NCBI GenBank assembly: GCA_024641545.1 | Contig: JAHECW010000014.1 | Span: forward strand, 1-51,062 | Reading direction: 5' to 3' | DNA from: Acidobacteriota bacterium | Lineage (GTDB): Bacteria > Acidobacteriota > Thermoanaerobaculia > Thermoanaerobaculales > Sulfomarinibacteraceae | DNA: 51,062 bases | In this document: piece by piece, positions 50,193 through 51,062 of the stretch | Layout of the letters: each line of letters begins with the position of its first letter | Position numbering within the stretch: the first letter of the stretch is position 1 | Made by a program: the position numbers and the translations under genes | Notes under the pieces: generated by a model | What the model was told of the DNA's origin: nothing | The model's database searches: none | Seen by the model: only the letters and a program-made list of their open reading frames with translations

Positions 50193-51062
50193 TCATTCCA
50201 CGACCTCCCGATCCGCAGCTCGATCCAGACTCTGTAACCGCCCCTCGACCCGTTGCAGCTTGGCCTGGAGAAGTCGTCTCTCCATCGCCAATCCGGCTTC
50301 AATCATGAGCAGTTCGAGCCCTTTGATCGAGCCGATGGGTTCACCCTCTGGGACGTTGTCACCATAAAACACTGCCGCAATCATACCGTCAACCACGATG
50401 GGAATGGCAACGACTTCATTTGGAACCGGTCCGCCGAGGAGCTTGATCAGCTCGGAGTTCCACCTGCACCGCTTGAGCGGCCCCCGATATGTCTGCATGA
50501 TCTCCGCAACATCGAGAAAGACCGATGGCTCGCCGTTGGGGACGAAAAAGGACCTGATCTTCGCGTCGACACCCGGGCTCGCATCACCCTTGGCGCCGAG
50601 GCCGAACTGCCCGATCCCCGTGATGCCGTCGGATCCGACGTGGAACAGCAGGCCGCGGTTGACCAGGCTCGATGCGTACCGAAGGATCATCAGTGCGATC
50701 TCGCCGGTATAGGACGGCGAACGGAGCTGGATCTCGGTCATGAGCGAACACAGGTCGCCGAGCTCGTCCGGAGCCTCGAACCGTGCAGGGCCGCCGCCTT
50801 CCATGCCGCCGAGCGCCGATCCGTCGATCATATAGTCCAGGAGCGAGGCCAGATCGGTTGCTGCAGGCGGCGCCAGCTGGCTGTCCGGCGACCGCAGGAC
50901 GGGTGCGACGATGTCTTCGACGCGCGACCGTTGAACCTCATCGAGTCTGGTCAAGAGATCGAGAATGAACCCATCGGTATTGATGCCGCCGTCGATGTCG
51001 AGGTCGTTGGTGCGCTCGATCTCGGGCGCCGGCATGACGACATCCGACGGTTTGAAGCTGAA
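50193..51062 (-). CDS. GAF-like signalling protein, N-terminus beyond window (partial)
   Basis: The frame is open from the window edge at 51062 to TGA 50193-50195 (289 residues seen). Upstream of the first internal ATG (51035) it reads FSFKPSDVV, which looks like the final strand of a DUF4388 domain, so the start is probably outside the window. Next comes a helical region (LLDYMIDGSALGGMEGGGPA). A GAF-like domain follows (ALMILRYASSLVNRGLLFHV, NEVVAIPIVVDGMIAAVFYG), then a coiled coil (MERRLLQAKLQRVEGRLQSL). GAF domains bind small ligands or mediate dimer signalling. It heads the leftward operon with the receiver and CheX-like genes, 87 bp upstream of the receiver. Confidence 0.75.
   Translation of the reverse strand, partial: FSFKPSDVVMPAPEIERTNDLDIDGGINTDGFILDLLTRLDEVQRSRVEDIVAPVLRSPDSQLAPPAATDLASLLDYMIDGSALGGMEGGGPARFEAPDELGDLCSLMTEIQLRSPSYTGEIALMILRYASSLVNRGLLFHVGSDGITGIGQFGLGAKGDASPGVDAKIRSFFVPNGEPSVFLDVAEIMQTYRGPLKRCRWNSELIKLLGGPVPNEVVAIPIVVDGMIAAVFYGDNVPEGEPIGSIKGLELLMIEAGLAMERRLLQAKLQRVEGRLQSLDRAADREVVE

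Overview
The window is about 51 kb of GC-rich (clearly above 60 percent by eye) bacterial chromosome. It is densely coded, with about 42 protein genes, one tRNA and short intergenic regions. The genes look Gram-negative: a TonB-dependent receptor, lipoprotein signals, a periplasmic adaptor for an ABC exporter and outer-membrane-type proteins. Several traits fit Acidobacteriota, perhaps the Thermoanaerobaculia side, better than Proteobacteria: a type I (mitochondrial-like) citrate synthase, secreted proteins ending in an FSDGFESGDTSAWS-type tail, many DUF4388 (PATAN) proteins, and CheX in place of CheZ. This assignment is an inference from gene style. No rRNA or other taxonomic marker is present. 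I saw no phage, transposase or CRISPR array.

Layout. 1-5.4 kb: a partial gene, a leftward DUF3108-TPR pair, a small unknown gene, a leftward citrate synthase with a clear promoter and terminator, and a rightward polyprenyl-phosphate sugar transferase. 5.4-12 kb: a sigma70 promoter and TPP riboswitch ahead of a TonB-dependent receptor (probably thiamin-related uptake), a PlsC-like acyltransferase, and a large HEAT-like/DUF4388 protein convergent with polyphosphate kinase. 14-17 kb: a lipoprotein, tRNA-Leu(CAA) with repeated copies of its 3' end, a HIT protein, and an ArsR regulator followed by an FmdB zinc ribbon. 17-26.8 kb: a secreted PA/PKD protein with a tandemly duplicated C-terminal domain, two SGNH-hydrolase-type membrane proteins, and a secreted M28 peptidase. 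26.8-29.2 kb: two overlapping citrate-synthase-family genes. The first has lost two of its three catalytic residues and the second keeps all three. 29.3-33 kb: an unknown gene, FxsA, an outer-membrane-like protein and a secreted phospholipase-D-like lipoprotein. 33-37.2 kb: a YIP1 protein followed by a three-gene MacAB-type ABC export operon.

37-51 kb is a signalling region. An MCP with a dCache sensor diverges from a tightly overlapped operon cheA-cheW-mcp-cheY-cheB-cheR-cheX. A leftward operon converges on it. That operon encodes a DUF4388-like/GAF-like protein cut by the window edge, a CheY-like receiver, a protein with four MshEN-like 29-residue repeats fused to a CheX domain, a pseudo-receiver/DUF4388/V4R protein and a 64-residue protein. 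No flagellar genes are present. The pilus-ATPase-like repeats and PATAN domains suggest, as inference, control of type IV pili or surface behaviour.

The strongest non-coding signal is a family of AT-rich inverted repeats. It fills three convergent gene junctions (about 11.9, 29.2 and 37.2 kb), reaches the flanking stop codons, and stands out from the GC-rich background.
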